In this document: positions 7,344-16,008 of the stretch, one piece after another
How positions within the stretch are numbered: position 1 is the stretch's first letter
Layout: each line of letters opens with the position of its first letter
Made by a program: the position numbers and the translations under genes
Notes under the pieces: model-generated
What the model saw: the letters and a program-made list of their open reading frames with translations, nothing else
Told to the model about the DNA's origin: nothing
Databases searched by the model: none
DNA from: JBEKCP01 sp049509515
GTDB taxonomy: Bacteria > Planctomycetota > Planctomycetia > Pirellulales > Thermoguttaceae
DNA length: 64,000 bases
NCBI GenBank assembly: GCA_049509515.1
Contig: JBEKZV010000025.1
Span: 4,093 to 68,092 of the forward strand
Direction: 5' to 3'

Positions 7344-10300
7344 TCACGAGCAGCCCATGCTGTTGCCGCAGTTGTAGCAGAGGTAGCAGTTGCCGCAGCG
7401 GGCGGTGATGGCCCCGCAGCGGTCGCAACTGGGGGCGTCGGCCTGGAAGACGGCGAATTGCTCGTGGCGGGCCGCCAGGAGCGCGGCGGGGTCGGCGGCC
7501 GCCTGCACCACAACCCCGCCGACGGACGGCACGCCGCGCTTGCCGGCCGTGGCGGAGCCGTTGCCTCCTGCCGCGGTGCCGTTGCCGGGGACTGCGGAGC
7601 CGCTGCCCGTGGCGGGGGTCGCGGGCTTGGCGGCCGGCGGTGTGGCGGCAGGCTGCGAAGCCGCAAGCGGCTTCTCGGCGAGGGTCGCGCCCGAAACCAT
7701 CAGCGGCTGGCTGGTTTCCTCTGCGGCGGCCGGGAGTCCGGCCGGCGACACCTCTCCCGGGGAGTGCGGCAGCGCCCTGTTGGCCTCGCGATAGCCGGGC
7801 AAGAAGGTGTTGCCCAGCCAGCGGAAGATGTAGTCCACCACGCTCTTGGCGATCTTGATGTCGGGGTTCTTCGTATAGCCCCAGGGCTCGAAGCGGGTGT
7901 GCGAGAACTTGTTGACGTAGACCTCCAGGGGCACGCCGTACTGCAGGCTCATCGAGACGGCCGTGCCGAAGCAGTCCATCAGGCCGCCGATCGTGCTCCC
8001 CTCCTTGGCCATCGTGATAAAAAGCTCGCCGGGCCGGCCGTCCGGGTACAGCCCCACCGTGATGTAGCCCTCGTGACCGGAAATGCTGAACTTGTGCGTG
8101 ATCGAGCTGCGGGTATCGGGGAGGCGCTCGCGGCGCGGGGCGGCCAGCGTCTTCTCCGCCGGCTGGCTCTTCTTGGTCAGCACCGGCTGGACCTCTTTCG
8201 AGCCGTCGCGGTAGATCGCCAGGGCCTTCAGCCCCAGCCGCCAGCCTTCCATGTAGGCGTCGGCGACGTCCTCGGGCGTGGCGTCACGGGGCATGTTGAC
8301 GGTCTTGGAGATGGCCCCGGCGATGAACGGCTGGGCCGCGGCCATCATGCGGATGTGGGCCTTCCAGGAGATCGACCGCGTGCCGTGGGCCGCCTGGAAC
8401 GCGCAATCGAAGACCGGCAGGTGCTCGGAGCGCAACAGCGGCGCGTGCTCGATCGTGTCGTGCTTGGCGATGTAGGCCACGATGGCGTCGATGTCGGCCG
8501 CGGCGTAACCCAGCGTCCGCAGGGCCAGCGGGACCGTCTGGTTGACGAGCTTCAGCATGCCGCCGCCGGCCAGTTGCTTGTACTTCACCAGGGCGATATC
8601 GGGCTCGATGCCCGTCGTGTCGCAGTCCATCATGAAGCTGATCGTGCCGGTGGGGGCCAGGACGGTGGCCTGGGCGTTGCGGAAGCCGTGACGGCGGCCG
8701 TGGACGAGGACTTCGTCCCACAGGGTGCGGGCGGCGTCGCGGAGGTCCTGGGGCCCGGCCTTGATCTGCTCGGCCTTCTCCCAGTGCATCTCCATGACGC
8801 GGAGCATCGACTCGCGGTTTTCCTCGTAGGCCGCGAAGGGGCCGACCGCGGCGGCCAGCTCGGAGCTGGTGAGGCAGGCGGCGCCGTGCAGCAAGGCGGT
8901 GACCGCCCCGCACAGCCCGCGGGCCTCGTCCGAGTCGTAGGCCAGGCCGCTGGTCATGACCAGGCTGCCGAGGTTCGAGTAGCCCAGCCCGATCGGCCGG
9001 AAGCGGTGGCTGTTCTCGGCGATCTTCGGCGTGGGGTAGCTGCCGTGATCGACCAGGATCTCCTGGGCGATGAACACCAGCCGGCAGGCGGCGCGGAAGC
9101 GGGCGGCGTCGAACGTGCCGTCCGCCCGGCGGAACTTCATCAAGTTGATGCTCGCCAGGTTGCAGGCCGAGTCGTCCAGGAACATGTACTCCGAGCAGGG
9201 GTTGGAGGCGTTGATGCGTCCGGAGTGCGGGCAGGTGTGCCAGCGGTTGATGGTCGTGTCGTATTGCAGGCCGGGGTCGCCGCAGGCCCAGGCGGCCTGG
9301 GCCATGCGGTTGAACAAGTCGCGGGCCGGGTAGGCCGGCCCGGCGCGGCCCGGCTCCGTCACCCAGTGCGTCGTCCACGGCTGGTCGGCCACGACGGCCT
9401 GCATGAACTCGTCGCTCACGCGGACCGAGAGGTTCGCATTCTGGAAGAGGATCGAATCGTAAGCTTCCAAGGGTTCGTAGCCCTCCTGGATCAGCAGGCG
9501 GGCCTTTTTCTCCTCGCGGTTCTTGCACTCGATGAACTCGAGGATGTCCGGGTGCCAGACCTTCAACGATTGCATCTTGGCGGCGCGGCGGGTCTTGCCC
9601 CCGCTCTTGACCACCGCCGCGATCTGGTCGTACACCCGCATGAACGACAGCGGACCCGACGGCTTCCCGCCCCCGGAGAGCTTCTCGCGGTGCGAGCGGA
9701 GCGTGGAGAGGTCCGTCCCCGTGCCCGAGCCGAATTTGAAGAGCATGGCCTCGCTGCGGGCCAGCTCCATGATGTCCTCCATGTTGTCGTCGACGCTTTG
9801 GATGAAGCACGCCGAGGCTTGCGGGAACTCGTAGGGGTTCTCCGGCTGCACGATCGCCTGCTGCCGGGGGTCGTAGTGCCAGTTGCAACTGGCCCCCTTG
9901 ATCTTGTACTGGTGGTACAGCCCGACGTTGAACCACACCGGCGAATTGAACGAGGCATGCTGGTTGAGGCACAGCCAGGCGATCTCGCGGTAGAAGTGCT
10001 CGGCGTCGTCGGGGCCGGCGAAGTAGCCGTCCGCGAGTCCCCAGTCGGCGATCGTCCGCGCGACGCGGTGGATCAACTGGCGGGCACTCCTCTCCCGCTC
10101 GGCCGTGCCGTTCTCGCCGTAGAAATACTTGTTGACCACCACGTTCGTGGCCAGTTGACTCCAGAAGACGGGGACCTCGCAGTCCTTCTGCTCGAAGATG
10201 ATCTCCCCCCCCTCCCCCTTAATGGCGGCAGTGCGCGTCTCCCACTGGACCGTATCGAACGGGTCGGCGGCCTCCGGCGGGCAGAACACCGGCTCGATCA

Positions 10301-10391
10301 CCAGGCCCATCGGGCCCGACTTCGGCCGGGCCGCATGGCGGTCGGCGGCGGCTACAGGCGACCCGGTCGGCTCATTTTGCCTGGAATCCAT
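7344..10391 (-). CDS. nrdJ: Adenosylcobalamin-dependent (class II) ribonucleoside-diphosphate reductase
   Basis: 1015 aa starting at ATG 10391, chosen because AGAAGGAGAG lies 7 bases upstream; the ATG at 10433 lacks such a site. It makes deoxyribonucleotides using coenzyme B12. Seen in order: FNSPVWFN (about 148-155), SACFIQSV with the first redox Cys (195), the finger-loop NPCSEYMF (397-404), and a C-terminal TSCPD/NrdJ-type tail after a low-complexity Ala/Pro/Thr-rich linker ending CDRCGAITARCGNCYLCYNC, whose Cys clusters probably bind zinc or shuttle reducing equivalents. Length fits the long NrdJ type. The low-complexity insert (about residues 850-970) is unusual. Tandem NrdR boxes lie upstream. 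Confidence 0.96.
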   Translation of the reverse strand: MDSRQNEPTGSPVAAADRHAARPKSGPMGLVIEPVFCPPEAADPFDTVQWETRTAAIKGEGGEIIFEQKDCEVPVFWSQLATNVVVNKYFYGENGTAERERSARQLIHRVARTIADWGLADGYFAGPDDAEHFYREIAWLCLNQHASFNSPVWFNVGLYHQYKIKGASCNWHYDPRQQAIVQPENPYEFPQASACFIQSVDDNMEDIMELARSEAMLFKFGSGTGTDLSTLRSHREKLSGGGKPSGPLSFMRVYDQIAAVVKSGGKTRRAAKMQSLKVWHPDILEFIECKNREEKKARLLIQEGYEPLEAYDSILFQNANLSVRVSDEFMQAVVADQPWTTHWVTEPGRAGPAYPARDLFNRMAQAAWACGDPGLQYDTTINRWHTCPHSGRINASNPCSEYMFLDDSACNLASINLMKFRRADGTFDAARFRAACRLVFIAQEILVDHGSYPTPKIAENSHRFRPIGLGYSNLGSLVMTSGLAYDSDEARGLCGAVTALLHGAACLTSSELAAAVGPFAAYEENRESMLRVMEMHWEKAEQIKAGPQDLRDAARTLWDEVLVHGRRHGFRNAQATVLAPTGTISFMMDCDTTGIEPDIALVKYKQLAGGGMLKLVNQTVPLALRTLGYAAADIDAIVAYIAKHDTIEHAPLLRSEHLPVFDCAFQAAHGTRSISWKAHIRMMAAAQPFIAGAISKTVNMPRDATPEDVADAYMEGWRLGLKALAIYRDGSKEVQPVLTKKSQPAEKTLAAPRRERLPDTRSSITHKFSISGHEGYITVGLYPDGRPGELFITMAKEGSTIGGLMDCFGTAVSMSLQYGVPLEVYVNKFSHTRFEPWGYTKNPDIKIAKSVVDYIFRWLGNTFLPGYREANRALPHSPGEVSPAGLPAAAEETSQPLMVSGATLAEKPLAASQPAATPPAAKPATPATGSGSAVPGNGTAAGGNGSATAGKRGVPSVGGVVVQAAADPAALLAARHEQFAVFQADAPSCDRCGAITARCGNCYLCYNCGNSMGCS

Positions 10392-10483
10392 GACTGGCTC
10401 TCCTTCTTCGAGAATTATTGCATCCTTACCCATTCATGGCCTATACATCGGTACACACAAGCGTCCGGGAATAGGCGTTACTC

Positions 10484-10531
10484 CCCCCATATATTGTATC
10501 TAACACATCAAGTGACCACAATATACGGGAA
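10484..10531 (-). promoter_or_regulatory. Tandem NrdR-box pair upstream of nrdJ
   Basis: On the minus strand, TTCCCGTATATTGTGG (10531-10516) and ATACAATATATGGGGG (10499-10484) match the NrdR consensus ACACAATATATTGTGT at 10 and 12 of 16 positions. Their centres are exactly 32 bp apart, the three-helical-turn spacing typical of NrdR sites. They lie about 95-140 bp ahead of the nrdJ start, so repression by NrdR-ATP/dATP is expected. The remainder of the 10392-10821 spacer, apart from ribosome sites of the two divergent genes, shows nothing; I looked for a cobalamin riboswitch and did not find its conserved boxes. Confidence 0.7.
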
Positions 10532-10821
10532 AAGGCCCAAGTGTAACGCTTTCATGCGGCGAGTCAATGACAGCCGGTGAAGTTCTTTGTAAGGCAGTGT
10601 TAGATCAAGGTTTGCGACGAACGGAATTCTAACGTCGCCTGCGGCGCGGTTGTTGCTCACTGGCCATAACTGCTTTGCCGGCAATTGCTTGCGGAGATGG
10701 GGAATAACCACGGCGGCCCAAACGATTGTTCTTGTGTGGGCGGTATCCCAGCCGCCCTTTCCTGGCCTGCCGGCTCCGGTCCGGGCCGACTCGTTCCCTT
10801 TTCGCGAAAGGAGTACGGATC

Positions 10822-12510
10822 ATGCTGCGCGCACAATTGGCCGGCGACGGCCCCTCGGCCGGCGTCGAGGTACTCGATGCCGAAACCCTACTGGAGCAGG
10901 TCCGGCGGTGGATGGTCGAGGAGGGACCTTGGTGGGGCCTGAGCTTCACGTTCCACCTGCTCCTGCTCTCCTCGCTCCTGCTGTTTGGCAGCCGGGCGGT
11001 GATGCCCCGGGCCGGAGACGAGCTTGTGCTAAGTTCAGCCGACGCGGAACCGCCCGACGCCCTCGCGGATAACGCTGCACCGCCCCTCGATCTGACCCCG
11101 CTGAAGATGCCGCCGGTCGACGAGCTTGCCAGGAATAGCCCGACGGAGTTGGACGTCAAGGTGCCACCGAAGGCGCTGGACATGGGCTCCACTTGGGACG
11201 ACCCCCGGCTGCCGGCCGCCCCGGACGGCCGCCCGGCGGGCCCGGGCGGCGGAGACCCGAACGCCAGGGAGCTGCTCGGTACGCTGTTGGCGTTCTCGGG
11301 CCCCGGCGATGGTCCGCGACAGAAGGGGTTGTTCGTCGGTCGGGACTTGGCGAAGACCAACGGGCCGTTCTTTGGACCGGGCGGGCAAGGGCCCGGGGGA
11401 TTCGGCCGTCGCCAACTGGTCGTCGGCCCCGACATGCCCAAAAGCCAACTCACGGCCATCCACTATGCCTTGCACTGGCTCGCGCGCCACCAGTCGCCCG
11501 AAGGCAATTGGAGCCTGCAACGCTACCCTGCGCGGTGCCACGACGGCACTTGCTCGGGCCCCGGGGCGGTCGAGGCCGAATCCGCCGCTACGGCCTTTGG
11601 CGTCCTGCCCTTCCTGGCCGCCGGCCAGACGCACCGCGACCGCGGCGTCTATCAGAAGACCGTGGCTGCCGGGATCGGCTGGTTCCTCCGCCATCAGAAA
11701 GCCGACGGCGATCTCCGCTGCGGTTCGACGATGTACGCCCATGGCCTAGCGACCATCGCCCTGTGCGAGGCCTACGCCATGACCGGCGACCGGGCCGTTG
11801 GCTATGCGGCCCAGCGGGCGATCGACTTCATCCAGCACGCCCAGAACGCCAAGACCGGCGGCTGGCGATACCAGCCCGGCGACGAGGGCGACCTGTCCGT
11901 CGTCGGCTGGCAGATCATGGCCCTGAAGAGCGCCCAAATGGCGGGGCTGGTGGTCGACGCGGCCGTATTGCAGCGGGCGATGGCCTTTCTGCAGACGGTC
12001 GGCGTGCCCGGCCTGGGGGCCAGCACCGGCAGCGCGGGCGAGGGCGGCCTGTTCACCTACATGCCCGGCCAACCGCCCGGCACCACGATGACCTCGGTCG
12101 GCCTGTTGTGCCACCAGTATCTTGGGATGCGGCGGGATGATCCGCTGATGGCAACTGGCACGGCCCACTTGCTCCGGCACCTGCCCGACAACGCCGCCCG
12201 CGACCTGTACTACTGGTACTATGCCTCGCAGGTGATGCACAACCAGCCGGGCCGCGACTGGGACGCCTGGAAGCGCAAGATGCGGAGCGCCCTGATCGAG
12301 TCGCAAGAGCACCAGGGGTGTGCGGCGGGGAGCTGGGACCCGCAGCGTCCGGCCACCGACCTCTGGGGCATTCGCGGCGGCCGGGTCATGACCACCAGCC
12401 TGGCCACCCTGACGCTGGAAGTCCCCTACCGTTATCTTCCGCTCTACAAGAGCAACGCGAAAGATGCGGGCGACGCGGAGGGGGACGGAGGGGGGAAGAT
12501 CGAGAACTAG
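10822..12510 (+). CDS. Membrane-anchored prenyltransferase/squalene-oxidase-repeat protein (second copy)
   Basis: 562 aa from ATG 10822, with AAGGAG about 10 bases upstream; earlier in-frame starts have no ribosome site. Residues 35-60 (WWGLSFTFHLLLLSSLLLFG) form a membrane anchor, followed by a Pro/Gly-rich disordered stretch to about 200 and a repeat domain with LHWLARHQSPEGNWSL, IGWFLRHQKADGDLRCG, TGGWRYQPGDEGDLSVVG, YYWYYASQVMH and GSWDPQRP. It is paralogous to 352-1740 but carries a longer linker. The cyclase DxDD motif is missing here too (GDLSVVGWQ). It is divergent from nrdJ and precedes rmlA by 140 bp, too far for certain co-transcription. Confidence 0.85.
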   Translation: MLRAQLAGDGPSAGVEVLDAETLLEQVRRWMVEEGPWWGLSFTFHLLLLSSLLLFGSRAVMPRAGDELVLSSADAEPPDALADNAAPPLDLTPLKMPPVDELARNSPTELDVKVPPKALDMGSTWDDPRLPAAPDGRPAGPGGGDPNARELLGTLLAFSGPGDGPRQKGLFVGRDLAKTNGPFFGPGGQGPGGFGRRQLVVGPDMPKSQLTAIHYALHWLARHQSPEGNWSLQRYPARCHDGTCSGPGAVEAESAATAFGVLPFLAAGQTHRDRGVYQKTVAAGIGWFLRHQKADGDLRCGSTMYAHGLATIALCEAYAMTGDRAVGYAAQRAIDFIQHAQNAKTGGWRYQPGDEGDLSVVGWQIMALKSAQMAGLVVDAAVLQRAMAFLQTVGVPGLGASTGSAGEGGLFTYMPGQPPGTTMTSVGLLCHQYLGMRRDDPLMATGTAHLLRHLPDNAARDLYYWYYASQVMHNQPGRDWDAWKRKMRSALIESQEHQGCAAGSWDPQRPATDLWGIRGGRVMTTSLATLTLEVPYRYLPLYKSNAKDAGDAEGDGGGKIEN

Positions 12511-12650
12511 GGCGGCAGACGGAGGGGCTTGGAGCTTTAGGAAAAACCCGAGGCCCAAGACATATCGCTATCGCTTGCGGTTTCAACGCGTCCGTGGGAA
12601 AATGCAGGCTTGGTCCTGCTTTTCTCCCCTCGAATCCCGCGAAACACGCC

Positions 12651-13565
12651 ATGCAACCGACGCCCTCGTGCCGCAAAGGCATCATCCTGGCGGGCGGGTC
12701 CGGGACCCGGCTCTATCCCGTGACCCGCGCCCTCAGCAAGCAACTGCTGCCGGTCTACGACAAGCCGATGGTCTATTACCCGCTCTCGACGCTGATGCTG
12801 GCGGGCATACGCGACATCCTGTTGATTTCCACGCCCGAGGACATCGCCGCGTACCAGCGGCTGCTGGGCGACGGCGGGCCGCTGGGCATCTCGATCCGCT
12901 ACGCGGTGCAGCCGCGGCCGGAAGGGCTGGCCCAGGCGTTCCTCATCGGCCGCGACTTCATCGGCCGGGAGAGCGTGGCCCTGATCCTCGGCGATAACAT
13001 TTTCTACGGCCAGTCGTTCCAAAGGATGCTGGAGCGGGCCGCCTGCCGCCCCACGGGCGCCACCACCTTCGCCTACGTGGTCAAGGACCCCGAGCGGTAC
13101 GGGGTGGTCGAGCTGGACGCCGAGGGCCGGGCGGTGTCGATCGAGGAGAAGCCGCGGCAGCCCAAGTCGCCCTACGCGGTCACCGGCTTGTATTTCTACG
13201 ACCAGCAGGTGGTCGAGATCGCCGCGGCACTCCGCCCTTCCGCCCGGGGCGAGCTGGAAATCACCGACGTCAACCGCACCTACCTGGGGCGCGGGCAGCT
13301 CTACGTCGAGTTGTTGGGCCGCGGCTTCGCATGGCTCGACACGGGCACGCACGAGTCGCTGCTGTTGGCCTCGAACTTCGTCCAGATGATCGAGCAGCGG
13401 CAGGGCCTGAAGATCGCCTGCATCGAAGAGGTGGCCTGGCTCAAGGGGTTCATCTCGTCCGACCAACTGCGGGACCTCGCCCGGCGGCAGAACAACGCCT
13501 ACGGCCAGTACCTCCTGGACCTGCTCCGCCGGCCGGGCCTGCCGGGGCAGCCGGGAGGCGATTGA
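12651..13565 (+). CDS. rmlA: Glucose-1-phosphate thymidylyltransferase
   Basis: 304 aa. It joins dTTP and glucose-1-phosphate to make dTDP-glucose, the first step to dTDP-rhamnose and related deoxysugars. The nucleotidyltransferase signature KGIILAGGSGTRLYPVT starts at about residue 9, followed by KQLLPVYDKPMVYYPLSTLM, ILGDNIFYG, YGVVELD, EEKPRQPKSPYAVTGLYFYD and WLDTGTHESLL, all typical of RmlA/RfbA. The length is standard. The ATG at 12651 is supported by homology rather than a strong ribosome site. rmlB follows only after a 2.4-kb two-gene cassette, so the usual rmlAB adjacency is broken. No rmlC or rmlD is nearby. Confidence 0.95.
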   Translation: MQPTPSCRKGIILAGGSGTRLYPVTRALSKQLLPVYDKPMVYYPLSTLMLAGIRDILLISTPEDIAAYQRLLGDGGPLGISIRYAVQPRPEGLAQAFLIGRDFIGRESVALILGDNIFYGQSFQRMLERAACRPTGATTFAYVVKDPERYGVVELDAEGRAVSIEEKPRQPKSPYAVTGLYFYDQQVVEIAAALRPSARGELEITDVNRTYLGRGQLYVELLGRGFAWLDTGTHESLLLASNFVQMIEQRQGLKIACIEEVAWLKGFISSDQLRDLARRQNNAYGQYLLDLLRRPGLPGQPGGD

Positions 13566-13710
13566 CGCCCCCGCTCTCGTCCGATAGGCTTCTGTAAGGG
13601 GACTGAAAAATGGGCGTTACTCACGTGACCACGCGGATCTCCAATCTGGCCTTAGACGCACAGCCTTGGGAGGCGGAATTCCTCGCCTTGACCCCACCAG
13701 TCGTGGGATC

Positions 13711-13739
13711 TTGACCGCCTCGCAGGACTATGCTAGCAT
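13711..13739 (+). promoter_or_regulatory. Sigma-70-like promoter of the HD-phosphohydrolase cassette
   Basis: TTGACC at 13711-13716 and TAGCAT at 13734-13739 are separated by 17 bp, ending 53 bp before the ATG at 13793. It suggests that the cassette between rmlA and rmlB has its own transcription signal. Confidence 0.5.
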
Positions 13740-13792
13740 TCAGAAGGTGGGGAAGGAATCCTTCACATACCTGGGCGTTGTCCGGAGGAACC

Positions 13793-14209
13793 ATGGAAAC
13801 CACATGCGAAACTCGGCTAGAGGCAAGGAAGTTCCTGCTTTCCCTCTTCGCCGACTTGGCCGACGACAAGAATTACGAACCCCGGTTCAAGGCCAACCAT
13901 AGGGGCCTGCACGAGTTCTTCTGGCGGGTGAAACAGGACGCGCAGACTGGGGCGTTCGTGCAAGATTTTCTGTTTGACACCAACGGAAACTACCCGCATT
14001 GCGAGCAAATTGACGAGCTGTTGCAGGAATTTCAGCTTTCCGGCGTCCTCAGCCGGCCGAACCCGACATACAAATTCAACGACATTAGGGTGAAAAAGAG
14101 CCCCTACTCGGATGAGTTCAAGAACCGCTTGACCCCAACGCAAGTGGACGCCTACGGCGGGGCCGTGGCGGCGTTCAAACGGGAGCTGGGTGTCGCTGCC
14201 TCCAAGTAG
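13793..14209 (+). CDS. Unknown 138-aa protein, partner of HD phosphohydrolase
   Basis: 138 aa from ATG 13793, preceded by GGAGGAACC, a strong ribosome site. The protein is soluble, mixed alpha/beta and charged, with no signal peptide or recognised motif: it opens METTCETRLEARKFLLSLF, has HEFFWRVKQD in the middle and ends in a helix FKRELGVAAS. It is followed at once by the HD-domain gene, whose alternative GTG start (14190) would overlap it by 20 bp. The pairing and the lower GC than rmlA/rmlB suggest a small acquired cassette in which this protein regulates, senses for, or neutralises the HD enzyme. The function is not known to me. Confidence 0.75.
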   Translation: METTCETRLEARKFLLSLFADLADDKNYEPRFKANHRGLHEFFWRVKQDAQTGAFVQDFLFDTNGNYPHCEQIDELLQEFQLSGVLSRPNPTYKFNDIRVKKSPYSDEFKNRLTPTQVDAYGGAVAAFKRELGVAASK

Positions 14210-14234
14210 GCAAGGGTTGGAGGGTGCCGGCCCG

Positions 14235-15962
14235 ATGCAAGGCGAGGAGGTTCTTAGCGAGTTTCTTGCCCGGGTAAGCGACTTCGTCAAACGAAGTCTA
14301 TCTGACTACCGTCCAGAACGGCACGCGAAGCCGAAGTCGATCCGGGACGCGATTTGGGGAACCTGTCCCTTCAACCCGTGGGAAATCGCTATCCTCGACA
14401 GCCCACTGCTGCAGCGGCTCCGCGACCTTCGGCAGACGGGCGTAGCCAGCCTCGTTTATCCGACGGCTCTCCACACGCGATTTGACCACACGCTGGGCGT
14501 TGTCACCGTTGCCAGCAGGATTGTTCGCAGTATCAACGAGAAACACCTCGAGAGGCGGGCTCCCGGGGGGCCGCAGGATCTGAGAATCTCGCACAAGGAT
14601 CACAGACGCGTCCGGCTCTCGGCCCTCCTGCACGATGTGGGGCATTCGTGCCTCTCTCACGTTTCGGAGACGATCTTCGGGGCGACAGAGGAGTTTGGCC
14701 GGCTGATCCGGCACATCAACGTAACCTTCGGCGTCACGCCGAAACCGCACGAAATAATGTCTTGGCTCGTCGTGCGGTGCGAGGCCTTCGGTGCATTCAT
14801 CGACACGCTGCGGCAGAGTGAGATACTGCCAGAGTCGGACTTCAGCCCCGGCGACATTGAAGACATTGCCGGCAACATAATCGGCTATCGAAAGGACCCG
14901 AAGACCAAATTTCTCGCGGACATCATCAACGGCCCGATGGACGCCGACAAGCTCGATTACCTGGCGCGGGATGCGTATTTCGCCGGGCCGACGGTGGTCT
15001 ACGACCTTGACCGCTTCCTCCACACGGTCGACGCCATCGAATACCCGCGGTGCGGGCCGACCGCTGAAGAACCCACGGTCGCTCGCCTGTCCATTCCGAT
15101 TGAGGGCGTCACCGCGCTCGAACAGATCATCATCAGCAAGTTGATGCTATTCTCGTATCTCTACCACCATCATAAGATTCGCTGTGTGGAGGGTATGTGC
15201 CACGAAGCCCTCGCAAGGTGCATGGAGGTGTCCAAGCGCCACCCGAGGGCGAAGACTTACCCGCGGCTTGACCATCCGGTCTCGTTTTTGAGCCACTCTG
15301 ACAGATCGCTCTTCCCCGTCTCGTGGCCCCCACCGGTCATGGGCGACAAAGTGGCAGGCGAACTCTTCAGCATGCTCGCCCGGCGCGAGCTGTACAAGAG
15401 AGCCTTGATAATATCGCGGCTCTTCCTGCTGGACCTCGACGCAAACGATCACGCGAAATTCGGGTTTGAGAGGCTCCTGGGATACGGCACGGACGCGGCT
15501 GGCCGCGGGGAACTTCGTCAACACATTTTCGAGGTGGCGAAGAAGGAAATGGGGTCGAGGCGGCACAGGGAGGCGGCCAAGGGGCTACTAAGAAGATTTC
15601 GACCCCACCACGTCATTGTTGACATTCCGCGATCGCCGACCGTCGAGGAGACAGAGGCCGTCATGGTACCCGTCTTGGCGGAAGGAACACGGGGGGCGCA
15701 TCACGCTAACCAGGACTTTGTCCCCTTAAGCGACATTTTCCCGATAGAGAAGTGGGTGGACGCGTACAACGCAATCAAATGGCGGGGTCACGTTTTCGCC
15801 GTCGACGAGGCAGTCCGTTTCGTCAACGCCGCCGCTCGTGCGGTTCTCGCTGCACCGCCATATAACCTGCAGTTCACATACCAAGCGACGGACCTCTGCA
15901 AACTGGATGAGCCGATTCCGCTGCCGCCAGCCATCGGCCGTAGCTTGCTGGCCGGGGTATGA
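14235..15962 (+). CDS. HD-domain phosphohydrolase (COG1078/dNTPase-like)
   Basis: 575 aa from ATG 14235 (GGAGGG lies 10 bases upstream); a GTG at 14190 overlapping the preceding gene is an alternative. Metal-site motifs are in order: HTRFDHTLGV (80-89), LLHDVGHSCLSHVSE (131-145) with the HD pair, and DADKLDYLARDAYFAG (236-251). This is the layout of COG1078 HD phosphohydrolases, relatives of bacterial dGTPases and SAMHD1. The C-terminal half is helical and long. The family hydrolyses nucleotides or other phosphate esters; dNTP depletion is a known antiphage strategy for some members, but the substrate here is unknown. It sits with the 138-aa gene between rmlA and rmlB. Confidence 0.85.
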   Translation: MQGEEVLSEFLARVSDFVKRSLSDYRPERHAKPKSIRDAIWGTCPFNPWEIAILDSPLLQRLRDLRQTGVASLVYPTALHTRFDHTLGVVTVASRIVRSINEKHLERRAPGGPQDLRISHKDHRRVRLSALLHDVGHSCLSHVSETIFGATEEFGRLIRHINVTFGVTPKPHEIMSWLVVRCEAFGAFIDTLRQSEILPESDFSPGDIEDIAGNIIGYRKDPKTKFLADIINGPMDADKLDYLARDAYFAGPTVVYDLDRFLHTVDAIEYPRCGPTAEEPTVARLSIPIEGVTALEQIIISKLMLFSYLYHHHKIRCVEGMCHEALARCMEVSKRHPRAKTYPRLDHPVSFLSHSDRSLFPVSWPPPVMGDKVAGELFSMLARRELYKRALIISRLFLLDLDANDHAKFGFERLLGYGTDAAGRGELRQHIFEVAKKEMGSRRHREAAKGLLRRFRPHHVIVDIPRSPTVEETEAVMVPVLAEGTRGAHHANQDFVPLSDIFPIEKWVDAYNAIKWRGHVFAVDEAVRFVNAAARAVLAAPPYNLQFTYQATDLCKLDEPIPLPPAIGRSLLAGV

Positions 15963-16008
15963 GCCGTCAAGCGGCTACCCGAGAGGGGGAGCATCAAAGG
16001 CAGGCAAC

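Noticed and set aside
7074..10580. 1168-residue open frame on the plus strand
   Set aside because: It is antisense to nrdJ, which has unmistakable motifs and a ribosome site.
10392..10821. Cobalamin riboswitch ahead of nrdJ
   Set aside because: I looked for the conserved B12 box and the GCCACTG element on the minus strand and did not find them; NrdR boxes explain the region better.
13566..16008. rmlC or rmlD between rmlA and rmlB
   Set aside because: Neither cupin-type epimerase nor reductase motifs occur; the genes there are the 138-aa unknown and the HD enzyme.
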